From positions 13,998,597 through 14,062,596 of the forward strand of contig NC_053120.1 of the NCBI RefSeq assembly GCF_010015445.1: a DNA stretch of 64,000 nucleotides. Reading direction: 5' to 3'. The position numbers and the translations under genes are program-made. The notes beneath the pieces were generated by a model that saw nothing but the letters and a program-made list of their open reading frames with translations, ran no database searches and had not been told where the DNA came from. The stretch is from Perca fluviatilis (Eukaryota; Chordata; Actinopteri; Perciformes; Percidae). This document shows, in pieces, positions 28,203 to 38,600 of the stretch; position 1 is the first letter of the stretch; each line of letters starts with the position of its first letter.

Positions 28203-29255
28203 TAACAATAACAATGATAATACAAAGTGTATTTATATAGCACCTTTGAAATTAGAGTTACAAATCTAAATAAATAAAGAATTTAAAATTATAACAGAAT
28301 AAACATTTGAATTAACAATTAACAAATAAAACCAAACAGGATTAAAACATAGTTCCAATTTAAGACCAGGCTTTCAGATAAAAGTGAGTTTTAAGCATGG
28401 ATTTAAAAGAAGCTACAGAGTTGGCTAGCCTGAAATACACTCATCATCACTACCCTTTAATAATTAAATACAAAATACTGTTTGCCTTCTCCATAGGTCC
28501 AAAAGGAGTCATCAATGACTGGAGGAGGTTTAAGCTGGAAAGTATGGATCAGGAAAACTTGCCACCTGCAAAAAAGGAACTGCTGAGACAAATGTCATCC
28601 CCGAGCAAGCCAAAAGATGACACCAGATCAAACCTTAACCGCAAGGTACAACAAAACAGACCACATCATTAAGAATTGCAAATCATGCAATTCCATAGCC
28701 AATATAAATTCTAACTATTGTTTGATATAATTTTTTCAGATGAGTGTCCAAGAGTATGAGCTGCTTAAGGAGGAGGATGAGGGATGTCTAAAGAAATACA
28801 GAAAGCGGTGCATGCAGGAGATGCATGATAAACTCAGCTTTGGGCCCAGGTTTGAAGGTGTGCATGACCTGGCCAGTGGAGAGGCCTTCCTAGAAGTCAT
28901 CGAGAAGGAACATTACAGCACGGTGGTGGTTGTCCACATCTACAAGGTTGGGGTCAAAGGTTGTGAGGAACTCAACAACTGCTTTGACTGCCTGGCCACT
29001 GAGTACCCCACTGTAAAGTTCTGCAGGATTGATGCCGTCGCATCCGGTGCTTCCGAGCGGTTCTCAGATGAGGTTTTGCCTACGCTGCTGGTGTACAAGG
29101 CTGGAGAACTATTAGGAAACTTCCTGGCCTGCACGCAGCACCTAAACGAGGAGTTCTTCGCCACTGATGTGGAGGCCTTCCTCAACAGCTATGGCCTGTT
29201 GCCAGAGAAAGAGCTGGCCAGCATGGAAGATGAAGAGGAAAACGATGTAGAGTAA
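27494..29255 (+). CDS. pdc: phosducin, complete
   Basis: Three coding exons, 27494-27539, 28497-28645 and 28740-29255, with GT-AG introns in phases 1 and 0, encode 236 residues (human: 246). Phosducin is a cytosolic photoreceptor and pineal protein that binds G-protein (transducin) beta-gamma and so dampens visual signalling. The N-terminal segment [16 protein letters not shown] (about residues 16-31) is the conserved beta-gamma-binding helix. The motif [10 protein letters not shown] contains the PKA-regulated serine (Ser67 here, Ser73 in mammals). The region from about residue 90 is a thioredoxin-like fold without the redox cysteine pair, followed by the conserved GLLPEKE and an acidic tail. 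The start was chosen because the exon-1 frame joins the family N-terminus. pdca versus pdcb is unresolved. Confidence 0.95.
28165..28440. repeat. (AAT)n tract plus dispersed repeat in pdc intron 2
   Basis: An AAT microsatellite (28165-28217) runs directly into the sequence GTGTATTTATATAGCACCTTTGAAA, which continues to about 28440. This combination is a widespread fish interspersed repeat (from memory), probably the 3' end of a retroposon with a simple-repeat tail. It ends shortly before coding exon 2 (28497). Confidence 0.5.
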
Positions 29256-29817
29256 ACAAAGAGTTTGCCTGCTGAGGAAGAAAGAAAGCTGTCTCGGAGG
29301 GCTGGATAGAGAGCAATGAAAGACAATTCATGATATCAGACAAGTTGTTCTTTTGTAAAGAATAGTTCTATAAAAAGCTATAACATCTCCACTAGTTCAC
29401 TAGTGTTTGAGGATTGCTCTCTAAAGGATAAATTTTACAAGCAGTTAGAGAAACCATGATGTCCCACATATGGGTGCTCTCAAATATGATGTAAAGTAAG
29501 GTGAGAAGATAGAGCGATTCTTTTTGAAAATATATCACAAATTACCTCTCCACCACCCAAAGAAAAGCCAAACCAGCTAACTGTAATTTAAAATAATTAC
29601 AATATTCTTTTTTGTAACAATAGACAATATTACATGCTGTAAGTACTTGTAAAAAATATTAATTTGAATACTTTTTTGTAGCATTAGTTTGGGTTGATCT
29701 GTACAAAAGTTATTTATAAATCCAGGGTTTGTACAGAGTGAAATCCTCAAATGTCAACAATATTTAAACACATGTATACTGTGTAGGTCTCTGTGGTGTT
29801 TTTGCCATGATTTAAAA

Positions 29818-29823
29818 AATAAA
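29818..29823 (+). terminator. pdc: pdc polyadenylation signal
   Basis: Canonical AATAAA 560 bases after the stop codon. The intervening 29256-29817 is AT-rich 3' UTR without other recognised features. Confidence 0.6.
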
Positions 29824-32800
29824 TACTTTAACAGGCTAAGTAGGACAGGGACTAAGAAGAGGCAAAATCATTATGGATGTGGAAAAAATTTTGTGTAAAC
29901 ATGTCTTCCATCTGTCCAGTACAACATACGCTTGCTTCTTAAGCCAATGTGGTGTCTGGAAAAAAACATTCATGAGCCTCTGGTATTTTACCATCAACAG
30001 TGAAACATCATCAGTGAGGAGTTCATCCATGTCTGTGTATTTCCTATTGTGAAAGTGGGAGAAAGTCATGGAAATATACAAAAAAGAAATCAGAGTCTTG
30101 GGCTTTCTTAGTGACTCAGCACGACGGTCAATATCATCATCATCATATTTGATTTTATTAAGGATTTGTTAACTGCGTGTTGGAATATGTTGAAACATAG
30201 CCTACTATAGATGTTGTTAAGAATAAAAAAAATAATAATAATAAAATGACATAAAATAGCAAAGTTTTGCATTGCATTTCATTGATGTATGATACTAGAT
30301 GGTCTGTTGATTAAACAAACAAGATACAACGTGTTCACTACAGAGCTTTAAAGGTGCTGATAGGTGGAATTCTTTTACCTTTGGACAGCGCCAGGCTAGC
30401 TGTTCCCCCCCACCCCCTGTTTCCAATCTTTGTGCTAAACTATGCTAACCAGCTGCTGGCTGTACCTTCATATTCAGTGTACAAATAGGAGAGTGGTATC
30501 AATTTTCTAAACTCTTGGCAAAAAAGTAAATAGGCCCCGTGAGGCAAATGTGTGTACAATCATTGTATTCAAAATCAAAAGCACCATCAGAAGAAACCTT
30601 CAAAATGCACGCATGCATGCAAGGTTACATACCACTGCAAAAGATGTCTCTCTAATCTCATGTTGAAGCAGGCTGTCACATGTTAAATAATCTCATCTGT
30701 TAGTACTGTAGCATAGACTTGACTCCACTGTGACCCCAATGAGCTGCAGGCATGCCAAAACCACAAAATAAAAGCCAATTAAGATTTTTAAGTAAAGACT
30801 TGCAATACTAACCCACAATCTTGATATGTTGTGAATCAAATGAACTTGCCTCATATATTTCTACTGAAAATGACACACACACATCCACTGCTACTGTAGG
30901 ACACAGAGGTTTGTTATGAAGGTAGACCATTATAAATTCTTATAGAAGGTATGTGTAAAATTCTATTATTAATACCGAGCTCATTCAACTTGATGATAAC
31001 AATGATGATCTCTTCACTTGCCAGGCAGTCAAAACAATATAATTGTTTATTTTTGCTTTTGCTTTTCTCATCATAATATCAGATAGCAGCAAGTAATGCT
31101 TAATCAAAGAGTGTTATTTGATCCATAGTGCAGAGATTTATGCTGAGGTAATCAGGCCAATCCTTTTACAGGATTAAGGTGGTAGCTTTGCTAGTAGGCC
31201 TAGCGGTATACTGACTGTATTAACACCTGTTTAGGTCCAAAGACAAAATAGGGTTATAGTCATCTCAATCCCACTGTTCAACTGAATAATATGAGGTTAC
31301 ACAGAGAATGCCATCTTTATACCTTTGCAAAGCACTTCAAAGCATGATCTTAGGTGTCTACTTTTATGTGGTTTAATGTAAGTAAATTCCAATAATCTCT
31401 GACATGTTGCCTGCAAGGAACTCTTGATTTCTAATTACTCAAAATGTAAGAGCTAGTGAACTATGACACGCTAACACATATTTCTCTGAGGATATACATG
31501 TGTTTGTGTTTTCACAGCACCGCGTCTGGCACTACTAGCATAGCCTGTAGCTGGAAACACCTCATTTTCTCACAGTAGCGTGTCTAAGATTTATCAAAAC
31601 CTTTTGGATACCACCCACAGGAGCTTTCTGAGGAGTGAGAGGTTTTCCTGAGGTGCCCAAACATGTCAGCCAGACTGGCTGCTGCTGACCTAGACTACAG
31701 CACTGTATGCAAGAGTGGAAGCCAACTAGCCAAACACTCCCATTCTGACTTCAAACAGTGCATATGTGCCACCACTGGCCCACAAAGTTCACATCAACTA
31801 AAGGAACTTCTACAGTACCCAGGAATATGCCTCCAAGCTTCAGTCACACTTCACAGAAATGTACAGTACTGTAAGGGCTGCATTCTTCCAACAGGGATGA
31901 GGGTTCAGTGAGTGCAACACAAGCCACAAGGGTCCAGGCAAGGGTTGAGAGAAGGTTCACTTCAATACAAGATGACTCCTCTGTAAACTCAGAATAAACA
32001 ATAAAACATTAAGAAGTGAGGAGGTGTATTTTTGCCTCAATATTCTGTAGAACATTTAGGCTACATAAGCATAGGCGTCTTTTAGCAGGTTTACTGAGTT
32101 ATCTGGATAACTACGAACACAATTTAGAACAGCTTTTGTGTGTTTCAGGTTTTATGCAGCAAAGTTACTCAGTGATCTCAGTGAACTTTCTTCTTGGATA
32201 AGGCCACAGAGCATGATTTGACTCAGCACTCCCCTCAAACGAACATTTACCTCACTGTTTAACCCTGCAATGACCACCTGATTCCACCCCCATTTCTAAC
32301 GTTTTGATTCCCCCTTTGTTTATGCTGCTTCGCTAATTGGAGAACTTTTTTGATTTTTGTGTTTGGACTCTTGGAAAGCCCAGCTGCCACGCTCTAGTTC
32401 ACCCACATAAAAAACAATTTCCCTGAGGTGATGTCACGACACGGCAGTGGAGACCTGGTTGGAGGCGCGCATGGCCCCTGTGCCCAAATATGGACAGCGG
32501 GTGTGGGTGAGATAACATAACCACAAACTGTGCTCACTGGCTGTCATCATAAATGTAAACCTCTTTCAAGTTACTTTGTTTAGATATTTGTAAGTTCGTC
32601 ATGACTCATTGTTTTGAAGGGATGTAAATGTTATCCTATGACTCAATTTCTCCCGATGAGATTTAACTTGTACGTAGTTAAAAACTACTTTTCATATGAG
32701 TGGAACGAGAAGATACAACGCAACCACTACATCAACCCAGAATACTATCGTGTTATTGCTAAAACAAAGGTCGAGTGAGCAAACAGTTAAAGAAAACAAG

Positions 32801-33970
32801 AGGGGGGATGTAAGCGATAAGAATCAGAGGTATGAGGATGAAAAAACAAAGCTGTAACCACTGCAGAAAATAAATTGCAGTGTACATACCACCCCCACAT
32901 CACAGTTTACCTTTGGGTTGGTCTTATGGTCATTGTCACGCTAGGCTGACTGGACAGATAGATACATGAACTAATGCAGGGATGTGGGAAGGGATGGGTG
33001 GAAGGATAATACTGTCGAAATCATTACACATCTAAAGTTCTTGTCACTTCTGCATTTGTTTGTCGATGTTGTAAAGGAACTTGTCAGCACAACTCAACTA
33101 CCTCAAACACCATAGATTGCAGGGTGTCTGTGTCCATGCTTCTAGGCTTCCCTCTCATGACAAGTGCTGACAACAACCAACATGGTTGACTCAGATTAAG
33201 AGGTTTGCACAGCAATGTTGCTATAGGTTAATGTACATCTTGGTATCCAGGCGTGACAGCAGAGTGTAATAAATATAGTTCTGCTGCCTGTTCGTGCAGT
33301 CAGACTTTTGTACCATTGATGTATCACCTTGGTTATGAACCAATAAACCACTGAGGTATTTGTCAAAACTGGCCCAGACAGGGTCTAAATACCTACCAGG
33401 TATGTCACCAGGGATGCAGTAAATAAATTACTTAAACTGAGGAAGTAATTAAAGCCCACACAATCCCACTTAAGGCGTATCAATATAACTAAAACTATTA
33501 GTTGCTAGTTGCTGTACACATGAAAAGAAAACATGTTTTTTAGAGAATCACTCTTCAAGAACCTCTTAGGAATTAAAATAAAAACCTGCTCTGCTTTAAC
33601 ATTTTTCACATAGTCTGCTGTTGTAGCCCTACATTGTACAAAAGTGCACTTTTTATATTATAACTCATGTTTGAGTATGAAGCTTTAAAGGGGATGAAGA
33701 CAAGGTCAATAATTTTGAAATCCTTCAATGACAAAATTAGCAGTCATTGTGAGAATATATTGGATGTGTTCAAAGCCAAGATATTAAAACTGAGGTCATT
33801 AGTACAATCCCCAGCTTTCGCAGTGAACAAAAACAAAAACAAAGATCACAAAAAAATCACCCTTTTTTTATTTATTTAAATATTAAATAATAGTTTTTGT
33901 AAAGTATTTCTATGGTGAAATATTTCAAAGCTTTCACTTCACTGACAGATATGTAACTAAACCCTTTTTT
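29824..33970. other. intergenic DNA between pdc and tpr, no gene seen
   Basis: No exon was recognised on either strand. The part 30350-30540 (containing CAGCGCCAGGCTAGCTG and TGCTAACCAGCTGCTGGCTG) is a common fish dispersed repeat recognised from memory. I looked for odr4, the TPR neighbour in mammals, and saw no matching translation. Confidence 0.45.
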
Positions 33971-33974
33971 ATTT

Positions 33975-34150
33975 GGGCGGCACAGTGGCTCAGTGGCTAC
34001 CCTCACAGCAAGAAGGTCATGGGTTTGATCCCCAGTCTGATAGGATGGGTTAAAATGCAAAGACAGATTCTCACTACGTTGTGCTTCCTGGACCCCACAA
34101 ATTTCCAGAAATATTCCCAAGGATGTGACCTCTGTGTTTTCAATGGCAGC
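33975..34150 (+). mobile_element. tRNA-like SINE fragment
   Basis: The GGGCGGCACAGTGGCTCAGTGG head and the degenerate B-box GGTTTGATCCCC at 34022-34033 match a widespread fish tRNA-derived SINE. There is a deletion between the A- and B-box regions relative to the family as I remember it. The 3' limit is uncertain. Confidence 0.6.
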
Positions 34151-34174
34151 TACAGCCCTGTGTGGTTTCTGATA

Positions 34175-34175
34175 C

Positions 34176-34208
<33 letters not shown>

Positions 34209-34228
34209 GATCATCATCATCATCATCA
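34175..34228. repeat. (TCA)n microsatellite
   Basis: About 17 TCA/ATC units with one TGA interruption near 34208. Confidence 0.95.
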
Positions 34229-34246
34229 CTATCCTGACCTTCTTAC

Positions 34247-34610
34247 AGGTGCCCTGCCACACATATTTCATTACTTTGTGGTAATGTCTGAAGTTCTACC
34301 ATGGACTCTGTAACATTTCTTGTGGAAAAAAAGCTAGCCAATGAGAGCCTGGCTATCAGCATCCTTTATCCAGCGCAACTGGGCGAGCTCATGAATAGTA
34401 ATCAGCTCAGGCAACACCACATCAGACTGACCTGAGAGCTTTTGTAATTGGCCTGATTTCTCCGCTTATTTCTTTTCAGTGGCTAGAGCTGACAGAGGAG
34501 GTAGCAGTTCATTTTCACACTCACGACATAACACAAACACATATGGATCTAACATATTTAAAAAAAATGCAAGTAAAAACGGTTTTGTGTGGCATGCAGG
34601 GCACCTTTAA
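34247..34610. mobile_element. MITE with AGGTGCCCTGC ends
   Basis: The left end CAGGTGCCCTGCCACACA and right end GTGTGGCATGCAGGGCACCT are inverted, with a 3-base ATG insertion in the right copy. TTAA follows the right end. The ends resemble those of the AGGTCCCATG family at 7558 and 20125, suggesting a related TTAA-targeting group. Confidence 0.65.
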
Positions 34611-34866
34611 TAACATTGTAGGGAAAGTTGCAGGAATGGAGAATGAATAGAATCATATTATCCAATCTCAATGTTGTCGATGGTGAAAGGTTTGCTACTG
34701 TGGTTTGTGCTGTGCTGTTTTGTATTATATTGTTTTTCACCTAATTGTAATATAACTGGAATTCTGTCAAAGGTCAGTCTGCTTGGTCATCTCTGGACTT
34801 CCCAGGAGTGCACAACTTAAGTTTATCCAAAAACCTCCTTTGCTGAATTACATCATCCTTCTGAGT

Positions 34867-34920
<54 letters not shown>

Positions 34921-34958
34921 GATACTGTATAAATGCACACCTGCACACGCGCACGCGG

Positions 34959-35024
<66 letters not shown>
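34867..35024. repeat. two (CA)n microsatellites
   Basis: CA tracts at 34867-34916 and 34961-35024 are separated by 44 bases of mixed sequence. The cysteine-valine open frame on the minus strand is a translation of these tracts. Confidence 0.97.
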
Positions 35025-35027
<3 letters not shown>

Positions 35028-35591
35028 CAGCTGTCTTTAAGTAGGTGTTGGCGCCATCTGCTGACCATCTTCAACTGAGGGAATATTCAGTCAACACCAG
35101 ATGCAAAGGACAAATAATATTAATAAATGAATGGTTTTAATCCATAATGATATTCAACTAGTTATGTTAAATGAAATGCCGACCTACAACTGTTTTTAGT
35201 GTATTCCTGACCTTGGAAACAGTACTTTAACAAAAAATATGAATCCAACCCGCTTACACTTTCTTTTAAATAATAAAAAGCTAGTAGGTAAGTCAATATC
35301 AAATTTCATATTTAGGTCTGGGGTTGACAACGGAGCTAACTCCATGACAACTGAACAAACTGGATACAGTTTAGAAGAAAAAGCTAGTAGGTCCCAATTT
35401 AAATACTGTAAATGAACTGAACATGTATTGGAGTCTTGGAGTCTAGGAATAATGCAATGCAGGTATTTTGCAAGACTTTTTAATATTCAAACTGTATATC
35501 ACTGATTTTCCCTATCATATTTATTCATTTATACGAATCTGCACACTGCATTGGCTACACATGCTTGTTTCTGAAGTTTAAATATAAAAAA

Positions 35592-35670
35592 TACAACTCC
35601 CATAATGCTTCAGGAGAATTCATAAGTCAAATCGCAAACTGCGCCTGCTCGAACTGTTGTTGTCGGAAAA
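35592..35670 (+). promoter_or_regulatory. tpr: tpr proximal promoter / 5' UTR with ZNF143-like site
   Basis: TACAACTCCCATAATGCT at 35592-35609 is close to the ZNF143 (Staf) consensus, a factor common at TATA-less housekeeping promoters. It lies about 60 bases before the tpr start codon. No TATA box is evident near it. The motif is seen in sequence; binding is inferred. Confidence 0.5.
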
Positions 35671-38600
35671 ATGGCGGCACTGCTGCTGCAAGAGTTGGAA
35701 GGTTCCGAGATATCTAAGCTACCAAAAACAATTCAAAACAAACTCGATAAGATTTTTTCGGATCAGCAGTATGAAATCGATTATTTGAAAGCACAACAGG
35801 AACAATTTCGTGTTGACAGCGGTATGCTATTTCCTGGTATAATGTTTGCTAGCGATGCCAGTGTGCTAGCTAGCGAAATGTTTTACTTTAGCTACTCGTG
35901 CAAACATGCCGGTTAACGGAACACAGTTAAAGTTATTTATTTGTTTGCTTTTAACTTACTAGCTAACACATTATAACCACACTGTTAATTGTCTTAGCTA
36001 TGTCTTTTAACGACTTTGGGAATTTGGACCAACGCTAACCCTTGGCAGCACTGCAGGTTAACCACAAGTTGACGCTAATGAGCTAACGTTAACCTACTGA
36101 GCTAGCTAGCGTTAGCGTTGACAACGTGACATGAACAGTAATAGTTACTGTATAAAGTATAAACACTAGCGTTAGCCAATTAACCATTTACCGTTTCATG
36201 TTTGTGATTGCTGACTTTTTTACAGAGCAACACTTCTTTGAAAAAGTTAAACAACTTGCCCAGTGTCAGGAAGAATTTGTGTCCCAGACTCAAGAACATC
36301 TTAAACTGAAAGAGGAGTTTACTAAGCAAGGTAAAAGTGAACTTATTGCAATAGTATACACGGATTTAACTTGACTTAGCTTCTCTGGTTGGTATTAATT
36401 AATGATATCGGCTATCTCCAAATCTCCCCTTTTAGAGGAGGATCTTAAAAGTGTGCGTAGGAAAAACAAGGAATATGAATCCGCACAAGAAAGGCTGTCA
36501 TCAGAGCAGGTAAGGCAAACAAAATCAGCCATCTATTCTATGTCTACGTATTACGGATTTTGTAATAATTAACACAAACTATGTCACAAGTTGCAGGGAC
36601 GCTTACTTGTCAGAAGAAGTAACATTAGTGCTGTTAAAGTCAGAGATGTCAACACTTGACTCAATTAACTTATCTGCTCATTTTAGTGCAGTTTTTTCTG
36701 TATATTTCAGATATAAGGACTGCATTAGTTTGCTATATGTTTCTGATTCTAACAAGCCTCTGTCAAAACTTTGATTTTTAACAAGCTACACAATGCTTAA
36801 CCTAAAGTGTCTGAAACCATGTTTGCTTTTTGGTAAAGTAAAAGCATGATAACATGTCAGAGGTATATTTGGGTTTTGTGTCTTTGTACCAGCCACAGTG
36901 GAAGGTGGACAGAAAAGTTAATTTGCAACTCTGCTAAGGGTTATATTGATGTCACCAAAATTCAAGTAATTGCAAGTAGTGCTTAATTTGTATGCGATAC
37001 CAGCAATTACTATGGTTAAAATAATGCTTCTCTTTTTAGACTTTGCTGTCAAAAGCCAAAGAGGAACTGGAGGCAGAAAAGCGAGAACTTGTGCGAACAC
37101 TTGAAAGGAGATCCTTGGAAGTGGAGCATTTAAATGGTATGGAAGGATGGATTAGTCTGGAGACCTTTACAACTTTTTATTGCTGTTCATACATACTAAC
37201 CGTCACTTCGACATGGAACTTGTTGTTTCTGTTGCTCCACTAGATGACTTCCGGCAACTCAATGATAAATTGGTGGAGGTCAACACCTCTAAGATGGCCC
37301 TGCAGATGAAATTGGATGAGCTTGAATCAGCTGAAGTCAACATAAAAGTAAGCTATGTTGCTATTTTAACATAAGCTATGTTGCTATTTTAACATTGATT
37401 GAATAATATATTTACATCAGGTTTGTCTTTCAAGGAAGTGACTTTGAAAACAGCTATTAGCTTCTGTTATACTGCACGTGTTTCCTTATAAACAAGTCAC
37501 TGAATAAAGTTGGGGTGGTTTGCTGTTACAGTACAAGGAGAAGCGCATGGAACAAGAGAAGGAGCTGCTGAATGGCCAAACATCTTGGCTGAACGAGGAG
37601 TTGAAGGCTAAGAGTGAGGAACTACTGTCCTTGTCCCGACAGAAGGGAAACGAGATCCTGGAACTGAAGTGCAACCTCGAGAACAAGGAAGACGAGGCAT
37701 GTCTCTTTTTTGTTTACATAAAGATGTTTATAAAGCTGAATGACTTGGAGAAAAAAGCAATGAAACCATCAGCAACTAATACAATGATAATGATAGCATG
37801 ACTATTTCATTTGGCCAAATTACATTGCATTATATATAGAGCTAAGGTGTGATGTCCCAACCATAGACCAATAGTTGTAAATAGACATGGTACATGGTGG
37901 ATGCAGTCACTTACTGCCCAGTTATGGACGATTACCATCATCTCCTGTGGTCATTACTTAATGTGTTTTGTTTGTGACTTTCAGGTGAACAGACTCCAAG
38001 ACCAAGTGGCCAGTTTGAAGACTTCAAGTGAACACCTTCAGAAACAGAATGAGGACATGATCAGCAAACTAAAAGAAGTATGTGTGTGTGATAATTCTTA
38101 CAGCCTATCCCACGTTTTCATCCTGTCTTGGTTTACAGAGAAACAAGAATTCCATTGTTGTCATGTACTTTATATTCTGCAACAAAGTGATCAATATTGT
38201 ACACTCTTTGCTCATTCTAGGCCAAGGAACAACAAGCTACCATGGAGGAAAAGTTCAGAAACGAGCTGAATGCCAACATTAAACTTTCCAATCTATACAA
38301 GGTATGTATATGTATGAGAGCAAGCTGATGTGATGCAGTACTTTGTACCACCAAAACATTTACTCCCAGGGATTAATTTCAGTTTATGTTCATGAAGTAT
38401 CACTTTTTCACATTTTCAGAATATGCCAGAGCATCTCGTGTCTTTTGGCTTATTTGTTTAGATGAGATTTTTAAACATAGTCCAAGACAAAATAAATGCT
38501 ACATATTTCTTTCACCTCGGATTTTATATTTACCATTACTGAAATTATGTACTGTGTATTAGATAGTTCTTCTTGCCATTTATTTTTTATTTTTTTTTGC

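Noticed and set aside
28397..28496. Upstream extension of the open frame into pdc exon 2
   Set aside because: The family sequence begins at the acceptor CCATAG|GTCCAAAAGG (28497). The preceding part is intron containing a dispersed repeat.
33667..33879. 70-residue lysine-rich open frame
   Set aside because: Low-complexity AT-rich translation with no recognised similarity or gene signals.
34774..35022. Minus-strand Cys-Val repeat open frame
   Set aside because: It is a translation of two (CA)n tracts.
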